Shown here: one piece after another, positions 26,257 to 35,759 of the stretch
How the letters are laid out: each line of letters starts with the position of its first letter
Position numbering within the stretch: position 1 is the stretch's first letter
NCBI RefSeq assembly: GCF_002158905.1
Contig: NZ_CP021431.1
Location: 3,772,951-3,836,950 of the forward strand
Direction: 5' to 3'
DNA from: Yoonia vestfoldensis
GTDB lineage: Bacteria > Pseudomonadota > Alphaproteobacteria > Rhodobacterales > Rhodobacteraceae
Length of the DNA: 64,000 nucleotides
Made by a program: the position numbers and the translations under genes
The notes under the pieces: generated by a model
The model's database searches: none
The model's input: the letters and a program-made list of their open reading frames with translations, nothing else
Told to the model about the DNA's origin: nothing

Positions 26257-26657
26257 TGTACATACTCGACACGAACGTCATCTCGGCCGTGCGTCGTCCG
26301 GACCGCGCACCCAAGGTAGCCGCCTGGTTGCGAGGCAAGGCAGAACAGGACCTCTTCCTGAGTGTTGTGACATTGGGCGAAATTGAGCGTGGCATTCGCC
26401 AGCAGGAAGCCCGGGACCCCGGGTTTGCGCAGGATCTTCGGTCTTGGCTTGATCAGACTATCATGCTGTTCTCGGATCGGTTGCTTTCTTTCCAGGCCGA
26501 GGATGCCCGCATCTGGGGCCGGCTTTCGGCCGAGATAGGTCACACTGGCGCGGATCTAATGATTGCTGCGTCGGCGCTACGCCACGGCGCGATTGTTGTT
26601 ACGGGGAATGTGAGTGACTTTGCGCCAACAGGGGCTGCGGTCGAAGATCCGTTCTGA
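26253..26657 (+). CDS. vapC: VapC-type PIN-domain toxin
   Basis: 134 residues of the PIN ribonuclease fold. The acidic active-site residues are visible: Asp in MYILDTNVISA (residues 2-12), Glu in VTLGEIERGI, Asp in TGADLMIAASAL, and the last acidic/Asn set in VVTGNVSDF. This family cleaves tRNA or rRNA when free of antitoxin. It is the second gene of a coupled pair with a Phd-type antitoxin. Confidence 0.9.
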   Translation: MMYILDTNVISAVRRPDRAPKVAAWLRGKAEQDLFLSVVTLGEIERGIRQQEARDPGFAQDLRSWLDQTIMLFSDRLLSFQAEDARIWGRLSAEIGHTGADLMIAASALRHGAIVVTGNVSDFAPTGAAVEDPF

Positions 26658-26692
26658 AAGCAAGATGCCATTCGATAGGGCAGGGAGGGGTC

Positions 26693-27601
26693 TTACAGTC
26701 CCGCGGCCTTTGTCAGGTTCACGCGGAACCTGTCGCGCCTGCGCTGATAGCGGCGGGTCATTTCGGCGCTGGCATGGCCCAGCTGCTTTTGAACGTAGCG
26801 TTCGTCGACCTCAGCAGAGCTTGCCAGACCGGCGCGCAAGCTGTGCCCGGAAAACAGTGCAAGGCGGTCCTTCTCGGGCAGCTCGGATCGGATGCCTGCG
26901 TCTACGACTGTGCGCTTAATGAGCCGCGCAACGTGCTTATCATTCAGGCGCGTTTCGGATGCCCTTTTGCCGTCGCGCGAGGTGCCGACGAAGATCGGAC
27001 CAAAGTCGATCTTTGCGAAGTGCAGCCATCGTTCGAGGGCATGAACGGGGCAGGTCTGTTCGGACGATCCGCGGCCGATTTCGACCTCGCGCCAGCCGGT
27101 CTTGCCGCGTAGCGAGATAAGCGCACCATTTTTCAGGATTTCGATCCAGCCACCACTGTCGAGCGTGTCGTCCTTGTGCACGTCGAGGCTGACGATCTCT
27201 GACCGCCGCAGCCCGCCAGCAAATCCCAGCAGCAGGATCGCCCGATCCCGTAATCCGCGCAGGTCGAAAGGCAGAGTGGCTACCATCGCGAGGATGTCTT
27301 CGGCCAGGATTGCTTCCTTCTGCACAGGTGGGCGCGTGTGTTTGCGCTTGATGCCAGCGAGCACGGTCGCGATGTGACGGTTTTTGCGATCGAGTGCAAA
27401 GCCCCGTTGCGCATAGTTCCACGCAAGGCCGGACAGACGCCGGTCAATTGTCGATACCGAAAGGGCAGGGGAGGGGCCCGACCCGGAGGCGAGATCGGCG
27501 ATGTAAAGCCCGATCATCTCGGATGAGGCGGGAAGGGGCTCGGCACCCTTCATCCGGCACCAGCGTGCGAAGTGCGCCCAGTCCTTGGCATAGGCCTTCA
27601 A
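26693..27601 (-). pseudogene. Tyrosine recombinase/integrase, 5' truncated
   Basis: The C-terminal ~302 residues of a phage-type integrase. The catalytic set is complete: Arg in FAGGLRRSEIVSLDV, GKTGWREVEI, HSLRAGLASSA (His-x-x-Arg), QLGHASAEMTRRYQRR (His and Tyr). The N-terminal core-binding domain starts abruptly at MKAYAKDWAHFARWC. Homologues normally have about 20-30 residues before this, ending in a start-like T-x-R-A-Y pattern. The sequence change at 27602 coincides with the loss, so a foreign segment (the phn cassette) was joined here and the gene has probably lost its own start. A short version from the Met at 27601 might still be made. Confidence 0.7.
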
Positions 27602-27819
27602 AGGGGAAGTATTATTTCCGCTTCAGCTATCGTGGCACCGTGGTCGAGGTGACGATCCGGCCCGGCCATGTGCGCGGCGAGTTCATCGAGCTTGCCCGCA
27701 AGGAAGGTCGCTCAGCCGAGGAAGAAACCCGCCTTGCCGCGCTGAAGCGCGAAATGCGCGACCGTCTCGTGCCGCTTGCGCCCGAGGATGTCTATGACGC
27801 CAAGGTCAGCCGTGCCTGA
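27602..27819 (+). pseudogene. C-terminal fragment of an unidentified gene upstream of phnG
   Basis: An open frame that starts at the junction and ends with TGA at 27819 encodes about 72 residues of foreign, GC-rich sequence (YYFRFSYRGTVVEVTIRP ... EEETRLAALKREMRDRLVP). It overlaps the phnG start by 8 bases, the same overlap used between phnJ and phnK, so it was the last part of a gene translated with the phn operon. I cannot name the family. Its 5' part was lost when the cassette was joined to the integrase at 27601. Confidence 0.5.
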
Positions 27820-28273
27820 GCACTGTTCCACCGAGGGCGGGCGGCGTGAATGGATGGGTGTGCTTGCCCGCGCGCCCATCGATCTCCTGAGATCGGCCTT
27901 CGACGGCAGCCGGCAGCGCCACTTGGCGCGCCGGCTTGTCGGACCCGAGGTCGGCCTTCTCCAGTTGCGTGCGAAAGCACCCGTAACGGGAACGCCCTTC
28001 CATCTCGGCGAGGCGACCATGACGCGCTGTGTCGTGGAGATCGATGGTCGGCGCGGTTATGCCGTGGTGCTTGGCCGCGATCCGGAGCGGGCGGAGCTTG
28101 CCGCCTTCTTCGACGCGCTGCTGCAAGATCCGCAGTCCCGCGCCTTGCTCGCATCGGAACTGCTGCAGCCGGCCGAAGACGCCATCATGGCGCGGCGATG
28201 CCGCAAGGCCGAGGAGGCGCAGAAGACGACGGCGCATTTCTTCACCGCGGCGAGACAAGGAAGTGCACCGTGA
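27812..28273 (+). CDS. phnG: C-P lyase core subunit PhnG
   Basis: 153 residues from the GTG at 27812, preceded by AAGG; this start gives a size close to the known PhnG (~150). RREWMGVLARAP at the N-terminus and the later PFHLGEATMTRCVVEIDGRRGYAVVLGRDPERAELAAFFDAL match PhnG. PhnG with H, I and J forms the core complex that attacks phosphonates. It overlaps the next gene by 4 bases (GTGA), as the first complete gene of the phnGHIJKL operon. Confidence 0.9.
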   Translation: MPEHCSTEGGRREWMGVLARAPIDLLRSAFDGSRQRHLARRLVGPEVGLLQLRAKAPVTGTPFHLGEATMTRCVVEIDGRRGYAVVLGRDPERAELAAFFDALLQDPQSRALLASELLQPAEDAIMARRCRKAEEAQKTTAHFFTAARQGSAP

Positions 28274-28845
28274 AAATCGAGATAGACCAGCGAGGCGCGG
28301 ACCGCATCCACGAGGACCAGCGCGCATTCCGCCGGCTTCTGGAAGCCTTTTCCTACCCCGGCAAAGTCGTCGTCCTTGCTGAAGGCCAGGCGGCGCACGC
28401 GGTCGTCCTGTCAACGTTGGCCGACACCACGACACCGCTCTGGATCGACGAAAGCTTCGCGGATATCCGGGATCGCGCCGTCGCGGCACGGTGGCCGATG
28501 GCGGATCGAGCCTCCTGCACCTTTGCGCTCTGTCGTGGCGAGATGCTGGATCGGATCGATGTCTTTCCGAAGGGGACCCCGGCCGACCCGCATCTTTCCG
28601 CCACCGTCATTGCGGAGGTCACGGGCCTTTCGGGTGGCGCGGCGCTCAACCTTTCGGGGCCGGGAATCGGACCCGGGGCCCGCACCTTCGCCCCCCTTGG
28701 CCTGCCGGCGGCGTTTCTTGCGCAATGGACGTGCAACAACGCTGCCTATCCGCTCGGCATCGACCTCATCCTAACGGCGGGAGATCGCTGCGCCTGCCTT
28801 CCCCGCAGCGTGAGGCTGGAGATATCCGATGTACGTTCCCGTTAA
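28270..28845 (+). CDS. phnH: C-P lyase core subunit PhnH
   Basis: 191 residues from the GTG at 28270, overlapping the phnG stop. The motifs HEDQRAFRRLLEAFSYPGKV, TPLWIDESFADIR, and NLSGPGIGPGARTFAPLGLP match PhnH, a PLP-transferase-like fold without cofactor that is part of the PhnGHIJ core. Its C-terminus (CACLPRSVRLE) is also typical. It overlaps phnI by 17 bases. Confidence 0.92.
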   Translation: MKIEIDQRGADRIHEDQRAFRRLLEAFSYPGKVVVLAEGQAAHAVVLSTLADTTTPLWIDESFADIRDRAVAARWPMADRASCTFALCRGEMLDRIDVFPKGTPADPHLSATVIAEVTGLSGGAALNLSGPGIGPGARTFAPLGLPAAFLAQWTCNNAAYPLGIDLILTAGDRCACLPRSVRLEISDVRSR

Positions 28846-29842
28846 GGGCGGCGAGGCTGCCATCGCCGCAAGCCTCGACGTATTGGCGCGCAGGCGTCGG
28901 GGAGATTCCATCGTGCCGGAACTCACGGTCGCCCAGATAAGTGAGCAGATGCGGGGTGCGGTGGACAGGGTGATGACCGAAGGCGCGCTCTACGACCGGG
29001 ACCTTGCCGCCCTGGCGCTGAAACAGGCGCAGGGCGACGTAGCGGAGGCGACGTTTCTGCTGCGCGCCCATCGTGCGACCTTGCGGCGCATGGGCCATAG
29101 CGCGCCCATCGATTTTTCCGCCATCCGTCACGACCGGCATATTTCCGCCACCGTAAAGGAATTGCCGGGCGGCCAGATCCTCGGCGCAACCTACGACTAT
29201 ACCCACCGGCTGCTCGATTTCTCTCTCATGGAAGAGGCAGCTTCTTCTCCACTTCCCGAGGAGGCTGTGAGCACTTCATGCGCGCCTCCCTCATCCCGAT
29301 GCTGCGATCGCCTTGCCGGGGAGGGCCGGGAGCCGGAGGAAGCGCCGGTCGACATCACGCGGGTGCCGCTGCGCCCTCCCTACGGCGCATCCGAAACGCT
29401 CGGCCATCTGGTGCGCGGCGAAGAAGGCTTCCTGACGGGCATTGCCTATACGCGCCTTCGCACCGCCGGCGCATCCCATCCCTATGTCGAGGAGCTTTCC
29501 GCCGGGGAGGTCGAGGTTTTCGTCGAACTGGAGGATATCGGCCTCACCGTCTCCGTCGGCGATATCGAGGTGACGGCCTGCCGCATGGTGGCCCCGGTAC
29601 TCGACGGGCGGCAATCGCATCTGTCTGCGGGCTTCGGCGTTGCCTTCGGCGCAAACGAGCGCAAGGCGGTGGCGATGGCGACGGTCGATCAGGCTCTGAA
29701 ATCCGGGCTCGATCCGGACTTAGTGCTGGGGCATGGCGACGGGGTCGAGGCGAGCGGCTACGTCTCGCATCTCAAGCTGCCGCATTACTCCGATTTCCAG
29801 GCCGATCTCGAAACGATCCGGAGGCTTGCCGGCGATGACTGA
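28829..29842 (+). CDS. phnI: C-P lyase core subunit PhnI, divergent
   Basis: 337 residues, slightly shorter than usual PhnI (~355-370). Family motifs are present: MYVPVKGGEAAI at the start, TVKELPGGQILGATYDYTHR, LVRGEEGFLTGIAYTRLR, SHPYVEELSAGEVEV, and HLKLPHYSDFQADLETIR. Several normally invariant stretches differ: the usual HSDNVQATGF is HGDGVEASGY here, and the middle segment (residues ~130-160) is cysteine-rich and shortened. PhnI catalyses the transfer of phosphonate to the ribose of ATP with PhnG/H/L, releasing adenine. Confidence 0.88.
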   Translation: MYVPVKGGEAAIAASLDVLARRRRGDSIVPELTVAQISEQMRGAVDRVMTEGALYDRDLAALALKQAQGDVAEATFLLRAHRATLRRMGHSAPIDFSAIRHDRHISATVKELPGGQILGATYDYTHRLLDFSLMEEAASSPLPEEAVSTSCAPPSSRCCDRLAGEGREPEEAPVDITRVPLRPPYGASETLGHLVRGEEGFLTGIAYTRLRTAGASHPYVEELSAGEVEVFVELEDIGLTVSVGDIEVTACRMVAPVLDGRQSHLSAGFGVAFGANERKAVAMATVDQALKSGLDPDLVLGHGDGVEASGYVSHLKLPHYSDFQADLETIRRLAGDD

Positions 29843-30680
29843 GACCTTCGCCTACCTCGATGAAGACAGCAAACGCTCCGTCCGTCGCACCATTCTGAAA
29901 GCACTGGCCGTTCCCGGTTACCAGGTGCCCTTCATTGCGCCGGAAATGCCGATCGCCTATGGCTGGGGCGTTGGCGGCATGGTCGTGACGGCAAGCCTCA
30001 TCGGTGAGGATGACCGCCTGAAGGTGACCGACCACGGCTCCGACGAGACCGTGAATGCCGTCAATATCCGCGCCTTCTTCACGCGCACCGCCTTCGTTGC
30101 CACCACGACCCTGACCCGCGAGGCGACGCTGATCCAGGTCCGCCAGCGCGTGCCCGAGGCGATGCTCGCGGAAGGACAGGTCGTCGTTTACCAGGTGCCG
30201 CGGCCGGACCCGCTGCGAGCCTTCGTCAGTTCAGCCGGAGAGGCGGCGCGCATGCACGCTGCCGCTGATTACGGCCGGGTCTATACGCGACTCTTCGAGG
30301 AGAGGACGGGAAGCGGCAGTATCGCCCAGCCTGGCTACGACTATCCTGCCATGGTGGTAGGCCGCTATCTGATGTCGCCTTCTCCTATCCCCAAGCGCGA
30401 CAATGCCCGCCTCGACAATTCGCCGGCCATCCAGATATTCGGCGCGGCGCGCGAACGCCGGCTCTATGCCCTGCCGCCCTATACGCGCGTGGAAAGCATC
30501 GCCTTCGAGGACGTTCCCTTTGACCCCGGCTATCCCTCGGACGGACGGCGCTGCGTGATATGCGGCTGTACCACGAGCCATCTCGACCACCTTCTCCTCA
30601 AGGACGACGGAACGAGCGAATGGGTCTGTTCGGACACGGAATGCTGTGCCGAGCGCATGGAGGAAGCCGCCAGTGCCTGA
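29835..30680 (+). CDS. phnJ: Alpha-D-ribose 1-methylphosphonate 5-phosphate C-P lyase
   Basis: 281 residues from the ATG at 29835, 8 bases inside phnI. This is the radical SAM enzyme that breaks the carbon-phosphorus bond. The four conserved cysteines are present at 240, 243, 265 and 271 (RRCVICG and WVCSDTECC), one residue offset from the E. coli numbering, so the iron-sulfur cluster and the radical-carrying Cys are kept. Also typical: YQVPFIAPEMPIAYGWG and PSPIPKRDNARLDNSPA. There is an extra Cys245 and a doubled CC at 270-271. Confidence 0.92.
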   Translation: MTETFAYLDEDSKRSVRRTILKALAVPGYQVPFIAPEMPIAYGWGVGGMVVTASLIGEDDRLKVTDHGSDETVNAVNIRAFFTRTAFVATTTLTREATLIQVRQRVPEAMLAEGQVVVYQVPRPDPLRAFVSSAGEAARMHAAADYGRVYTRLFEERTGSGSIAQPGYDYPAMVVGRYLMSPSPIPKRDNARLDNSPAIQIFGAARERRLYALPPYTRVESIAFEDVPFDPGYPSDGRRCVICGCTTSHLDHLLLKDDGTSEWVCSDTECCAERMEEAASA

Positions 30681-31440
30681 TCTGCCGCAGCCCCTCCTGA
30701 CGCTTGATGGTATCTCCTTTGGCGGGCGCATCGTGCGAGGTGCTTCGCTTTCGCTCTATCCAGGCGAGGTTCTTTGTCTCGTTGGAAAATCCGGCGCGGG
30801 AAAGTCGACGCTGCTGCGCACGGCCGCCGGATGCCTGCCTCCGACGAAGGGTCGGGTCCTGCTCTCGGTCGATGACAGGGCGTCGCTGTCTCTCTACGAT
30901 CTGCCCGAACAGGCCCTCGTCCCACTCCGCCGGCGGCGGTTCGGCTTCGTCGCACAGGACGCCCGCGAGACGCTCGACCTGGCCGCGAGCGCCGCCGCCA
31001 ACATCGCCCAGACGCTCTTCGACAATGGCGAACGCCACTTCGGCCGGGCCTTGGAGGCAGCACGGCACTGGTTTGCGGCACTGGACCTTGATGAAGCGCG
31101 GATGCGTGACCTGCCGGGTGTGTTTTCAGGCGGCATGCAGCAGCGGCTGCAAATCGCTCGCGCGCTCGTGCACGAGCCGGACATCCTGTTCCTAGACGAA
31201 CCGACGACGGGCCTCGACACGTCCGCCCAGGCGCGGCTCCTGAGGCTCTTGTCCGAACTCCAGCGCCGGACGGGCGTGGCGATGCTGCTCGTGACCCACG
31301 ACTTGCGCATAGCCCGACTCCTCGCGCACCGCGTCATCGTTCTGCACGAGGGGCGGATCGTCGAGGAAGCGCCGCCGGACCGATTGGTTACCGATCCCTG
31401 CCATCCAGCAAGTCGCGATCTCGTCGCGTCGATGATTTGA
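30673..31440 (+). CDS. phnK: C-P lyase system ATP-binding protein PhnK
   Basis: 255 residues from the GTG at 30673, overlapping phnJ by 8 bases. ABC ATPase with Walker A GKSGAGKST, signature VFSGGMQQRLQIARAL, Walker B ILFLDEPTTGLD and switch His in LVTHDL. PhnK docks onto PhnJ of the core complex and drives turnover rather than membrane transport. The FSGGMQQRLQIAR form is the PhnK type. Confidence 0.9.
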   Translation: MPDLPQPLLTLDGISFGGRIVRGASLSLYPGEVLCLVGKSGAGKSTLLRTAAGCLPPTKGRVLLSVDDRASLSLYDLPEQALVPLRRRRFGFVAQDARETLDLAASAAANIAQTLFDNGERHFGRALEAARHWFAALDLDEARMRDLPGVFSGGMQQRLQIARALVHEPDILFLDEPTTGLDTSAQARLLRLLSELQRRTGVAMLLVTHDLRIARLLAHRVIVLHEGRIVEEAPPDRLVTDPCHPASRDLVASMI

Positions 31441-31448
31441 GTATTCGA

Positions 31449-32162
31449 ATGACGATTCTGTGTGTTGAAGGCCTTGCGAAACGTTATGGCGACCGGACAA
31501 TCGGCCCGGCGACCTTCACGCTGACGGCGGGCGAGGTGGGACTGGTCGTCGGCGGCTCGGGCTCGGGAAAATCGACGCTGCTGGACCTTATCTACGGTAC
31601 GCGCGTGGCGAGCGCGGGCACGGCGATCCTGGATACCGGCGGGTGGCGGCGCGATCTTCTCACCCTTTCCGTGGTGGAACTGATCTCGATCAGGCGTTCA
31701 ACCATTGGCTATTGCACGCAGTTTCTGACAGCTATTCCGGGCAAGTCCGGACGCGACCTTGCCCGAGAGACGGCCGCGCCCGGCACTTGCCTCACCGAAA
31801 TAGAAGGGCTCTTTGAGCAGTTGGCGCTGCCGCCACATATATGGGACCTGCCTGCCGTGACCTGGTCCGGTGGAGAGAAGCAACGTCTCAACATCGCGCT
31901 CGCCGCCTTGCGGCGACCGCGGATACTTCTACTCGATGAGCCCTTCGCCTCGCTCGATCGACCGCTGCACCCCATCATTTGGTCCTTCCTGTCTGACTTG
32001 GCGAAAGCGGGCACCGCGTTGCTCATCGGCGTGCACCAAACCGAGGACGGCATCCCAACGGCAAGGACAGCGGTCTCACTGGATCCAACAAAAGCCGAAC
32101 TACCTCCTAAACACAAGCCGTTCCACCTTGCCTTCACTTCGGAGACTCAGGATGCTACGTAA
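31449..32162 (+). CDS. phnL: C-P lyase system ATP-binding protein PhnL
   Basis: 237 residues from the ATG at 31449; an in-frame TTG at 31437 is possible but less likely. ABC ATPase with Walker A GGSGSGKST, PhnL-type signature TWSGGEKQRLNIALAAL, Walker B ILLLDEPFASLD and a switch His in GVHQTED. PhnL binds to the PhnK-bound core. The last ~20 residues look atypical, and the gene ends at the right edge of the cassette. No phnM, phnN, phnP or transporter genes follow. Confidence 0.85.
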   Translation: MTILCVEGLAKRYGDRTIGPATFTLTAGEVGLVVGGSGSGKSTLLDLIYGTRVASAGTAILDTGGWRRDLLTLSVVELISIRRSTIGYCTQFLTAIPGKSGRDLARETAAPGTCLTEIEGLFEQLALPPHIWDLPAVTWSGGEKQRLNIALAALRRPRILLLDEPFASLDRPLHPIIWSFLSDLAKAGTALLIGVHQTEDGIPTARTAVSLDPTKAELPPKHKPFHLAFTSETQDAT

Positions 32163-32225
32163 TACGTATTTTACTATCAAAAAGAACGGGTTGTCCGAGC
32201 TGGCGCGAAACGCGCATGCGAAATC
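32152..32225 (+). other. Right edge of the phn cassette, possible phnM start remnant
   Basis: An ATG at 32152 with GGAG in front overlaps the phnL stop, the way phnM usually couples to phnL. The frame that follows (MLRNTYFTIKKNGLSELARN) does not resemble PhnM and runs out in the neighbouring gene, so the cassette appears to break within a few codons. The exact breakpoint is not defined. Confidence 0.35.
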
Positions 32226-32603
32226 TCAAAGGCCCTCCTTCGGCGCGGGCACAGTAATGTTGCACTTCTGATCCTTGGCCGTCTGCCTGGCCTTCTCCAA
32301 GCACGCGGAAATCTCCCCGCCGCTGGCCTCATAGAACCCGGCCCCCCATTGCATCTTTTTGACGCCGATAGGATCCACAGAGTTGATCATGGCATATGCC
32401 GCGTTGATGCGGTCGTTACCCATGACAAGGCTTGCAACATGGCTGTCTGCCGAGAAGGGCAAAAAGCGCGGCAAGAACGCCAGCAGGAACGCCCCGGCTA
32501 TGATGCCGATCCCGCCCGCCATCCACATGCGGAAATCCTGATCCTTCCGATGAAAGGCGCTCTTGTTATGGGAGGCAAGCACGCTGCTGATGCGCTCGAG
32601 GTC
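32226..32603 (-). pseudogene. Membrane protein of plasmid type, 5' end replaced by transposon
   Basis: About 125 native residues: a charged N-terminal segment, one membrane helix (GGIGIIAGAFLLAFLPRFLPF), then a periplasmic part with LEKARQTAKDQKCNITVPAP. The pattern recalls the DUF6118-like proteins found near conjugation genes on alphaproteobacterial plasmids, but this is a weak match. The native frame is cut at 32603 by the left inverted repeat of the Tn3-family transposon. The open frame continues to 32669 only because the repeat happens to be translatable. Confidence 0.5.
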
Positions 32604-32641
32604 GGCCCTGTACGCACGAAGGGGGTCAAAAGCGGCCACAT
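32604..32641 (+). repeat. Left terminal inverted repeat of Tn3-family copy 1
   Basis: 38 bases, starting GGCCCTGTACG and ending GGCCACAT. It matches the right repeat at 36322-36359 with about three mismatches. Confidence 0.85.
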
Positions 32642-32719
32642 TTTCGGGTTGTGCGTTTTGAGTTGACATAGCGGGATGATCCGTATGTATGCTCCGATAT
32701 AGTTTAATTTGGAGCGGAC

Positions 32720-35648
32720 ATGGAACAACTTTGGTCAGCGGAGGCCCTGCGGTTACATTGGGTTTTGCAACCCTCAGAGCAGCCGCTGCTGAAGGGGTTG
32801 TCTGGTCCGAAGCGGCTTGTGCTCGGATACTACCTGAAGTTTTTCCAACGCCATGCCAGATTTCCTAACCGAATGGATGCTATACCAGAGATTGTTGCTC
32901 AGTTCTTGGCGGAGCAGATCGAGTATGACGGTCCACTGCCATCAGATGTGCCAGAGCGCTCGGATCGCCGGTATCGCCGTCTGGTTTCGGACCATTTGCG
33001 GCTCCGACGGTTTGATCAAGCCGCTTCAGGCGAGTTTGTGAAATGGCTTGTGGCCGAGGTCTTGCCGAACGCACCGCAGGTGTCCGCGCTTGATGAGCGA
33101 ATGACGGCGTGGTTTCTGATCAACCGCTTCATCCAACCTGACCAATCGCGTTTGGACAAGCTGGTGGCCCAGTCAGAACGCCGGTTCGATCAGATGCTGT
33201 GCGCCAAGATTTCAGGGCGGCTGGTGTTGGCGCACAAACACGCCTTGGATGCTTTGCTGACGACTGATGAGGCCGCATCGCGATTTGCGCAGCTTGCGCG
33301 AGGTCCAGGCGGGACAAGCGTACAGGCCGTTCAGGATGCTGTGGTGCGGTTAGAGATGGTGCGTGCCATCGGCCTTCCTGCAGATCTCTTGGACGGTGTC
33401 TACCCAGACCATATCGCCAATCTGGCCCGGCGCGCCGCCAGCGAGGATGCTTGGGACATGCGCCGCCGTCCTGAGGTCGTGCGCCATGCCCTGCTGAGTT
33501 GCTTTTGCGCAACCAGGGGCACAGATTTGACAGATGATCTGAGCGATTTGGTGATCAGCATCATCCACAAGATCTCTGCGCGCGCTGAGAGTAAGGTGAT
33601 CAAGGAATACGTTGCCGATTTCCGGAAGGCGGAAAGCAAAGACACGCTTCTGGGCAAGATCGTGCTCGCGGTCGATGGGCAGCCGGACGGTGACATTCCG
33701 CAGGTCATCTACCCAGTGGTCCCGCGCGAAACGATCCGTGATCTCGCACAAGCCTACCAGGCGGACACGCCTTCCTTCACGACCCGCGTGCATCACACAA
33801 TTCGCCGCTCTTATGCGCGGCATTATCGGCGCGTCCTGCCGGTAATCTTGAAAGCGCTGACATTCCGGACCAGCAGTGCCAGTGCGGAGCCGTTGTTAGC
33901 CGCCCTTTCTATATTGACCGAGCCATCGGATCGGAAGCCGCAGTTTTACGCTGAGAGTGAGGTGCCGATCGACGGTGTCGTCCGCCCAAAATGGCGCGAT
34001 ATTGTCCTCGAGATGGGCCGTGGGGGCGTGAGCCGCGTCAATCGGATCAACTACGAGATATGCGTCCTGCAAACCCTGCGCGACAAACTGCGGACAAAGG
34101 AAATCTGGATAGAGGGCGCGAAGCGATATTGTGATCCGGACCAAGACCTGCCCGCCGATTTTGATGCGCGCCGCGCGCACTACTTTAATCTTCTTAATCA
34201 GCCCCAAGACGCGGATCAGTTTGTCCAAGCTTTGCGGGATAACATGAGAAACCGCCTTGATCTCCTTCGATCAAAGCTTCCCGGCCAACAAGGATGTCAC
34301 ACTCAAGTCCCGGGGTGGCGGCACGCGCCTGTCTCTACGCCCCTTGAAGCCACAAACTGATCCTGTGGGGCTTGAAGACCTGAAAGCAGAGCTCGGCCGA
34401 CGGTGGCCGATGACCAGCCTGCTTGATGTGCTGAAGGAAGTTGACCTGCGCACGGAGTTCACGCCGCTGTTCCGTGCGGCGGGATCTCGGCAGACCTTGC
34501 CACAGGAAGAGGTCTCCCGGCGCCTCTTGCTGGCCCTGTTTGGGATCGGGACGAATATTGGGCTCAAGGCCATTGCGGCGGGCCCCCATAAGGTCAGCTA
34601 CAAAGAACTGCTCTACATCCGGCAACGCTTCGTTCACAAAACAGCGCTTCAGGATGCAACCCGGCGGATTGCAGACGCCACCTACCGCATCCGAAGCGCC
34701 GATATCTGGGGAGATGCGGGCACGAGTTGTGCCTCGGATTCCACGCAGTTGGCTTCCTGGGACCAGAACCTGATGACAGAGTGGCACCAGCGCTATGGCG
34801 GGCGCGGGGTGATGATCTACTGGCATGTTGATAAGCAGGCCACCTGCGTCCACTCACAGATGAAACAAGTCTCGTCTTCAGAGGTCGCTTCCATGATCGA
34901 AGGCGTGCTGCACCACGGCACGGACCTGGATATCGACCGCCAGTTTGTTGATACCCACGGGCAAAGTGTCGTGGGGTTCGCCTTTTGCCATCTTCTCGGC
35001 TTCGACTTGATGCCGCGCCTGAAGGGTATCGCCAACCAAAAGCTCGCCCGCGCGGACAAGCAAACCGACCATCGCTTCGCAAATATCGAGTCTATTTGCA
35101 TGGCCCGGCCCATCGACTGGGGTCTGATCGGGCAGCATTACGATGAGATGATCCGCCTTGCGAGCGCCCTCAAGCTGCGGACAGCAGACGCGGAAACCAT
35201 CCTACGCCGCTTTACACGGGGCCAAACGCACCCGGTGTTCTCGGCGCTGTTGGAATTGGGCAAGGCGGTTAAAACGATCTTTCTGTGCCGGTATCTCGGC
35301 AACGCGGAGCTGCGCCGCGAGATCCATTCTGGACTCAATGTTATAGAGCGCTGGAACGGGGTGAACGACTTCATCTTCTACGGCAATGGCAATGAGCTGG
35401 TGTCCAATCGTCGTGACGATCATGAAATCTCTGTCCTCAGCCTGCATCTGCTGCAAGCGGCGATGGTCTACGTGAACACCCTTATGATCCAGGAGGTGCT
35501 CCGTGAGCACGCCTGGCGCGAAAAAATGACAGACCGAGACATGGCGGCGCTGAACCCACTGCCGCACAGCCACTTCAACCCATACGGCGTCTTCGATCTT
35601 GATATGGACACGCGTTTACCTCTCGAAGAGGTGAGGATGGCAGCATGA
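32720..35648 (+). pseudogene. tnpA: Tn3-family transposase, frameshifted
   Basis: The gene starts at the ATG at 32720 (GGAG upstream) and, if the frame is restored, gives about 975 residues, the family's normal size. The first reading frame (to 34360) covers the N-terminal DNA-binding part (DUF4158-like, LSGPKRLVLGYYLKFFQRHARFP). The second frame (from about 34257) covers the catalytic C-terminal part with SDSTQLASWDQNLMTEWHQRYGG and YVNTLMIQEVL. The break lies near 34250-34275, where one extra base or two missing bases shift the frame. Unless a ribosomal shift or sequencing error is involved, the transposase is inactive. Confidence 0.85.
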
Positions 35649-35759
35649 CATGTTCCGAAACTTATAACAAACGGAACGACCTTTTTGTGCGCAAAATCAG
35701 CGCCTTGTAAAATCCGTATATTTGTTCCGTATGTGGCGCCTTAAATCCGGGCAAAATCC
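35649..35759. other. Resolution (res) site region of Tn3-family copy 1
   Basis: 111 bases between transposase and resolvase genes with the inverted repeat GTTCCG...CGGAAC (35659-35679 region) and a further TTGTTCCG half-site. Resolvases of this family bind such dyads directly upstream of their own gene. No protein-coding frame. Confidence 0.5.
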
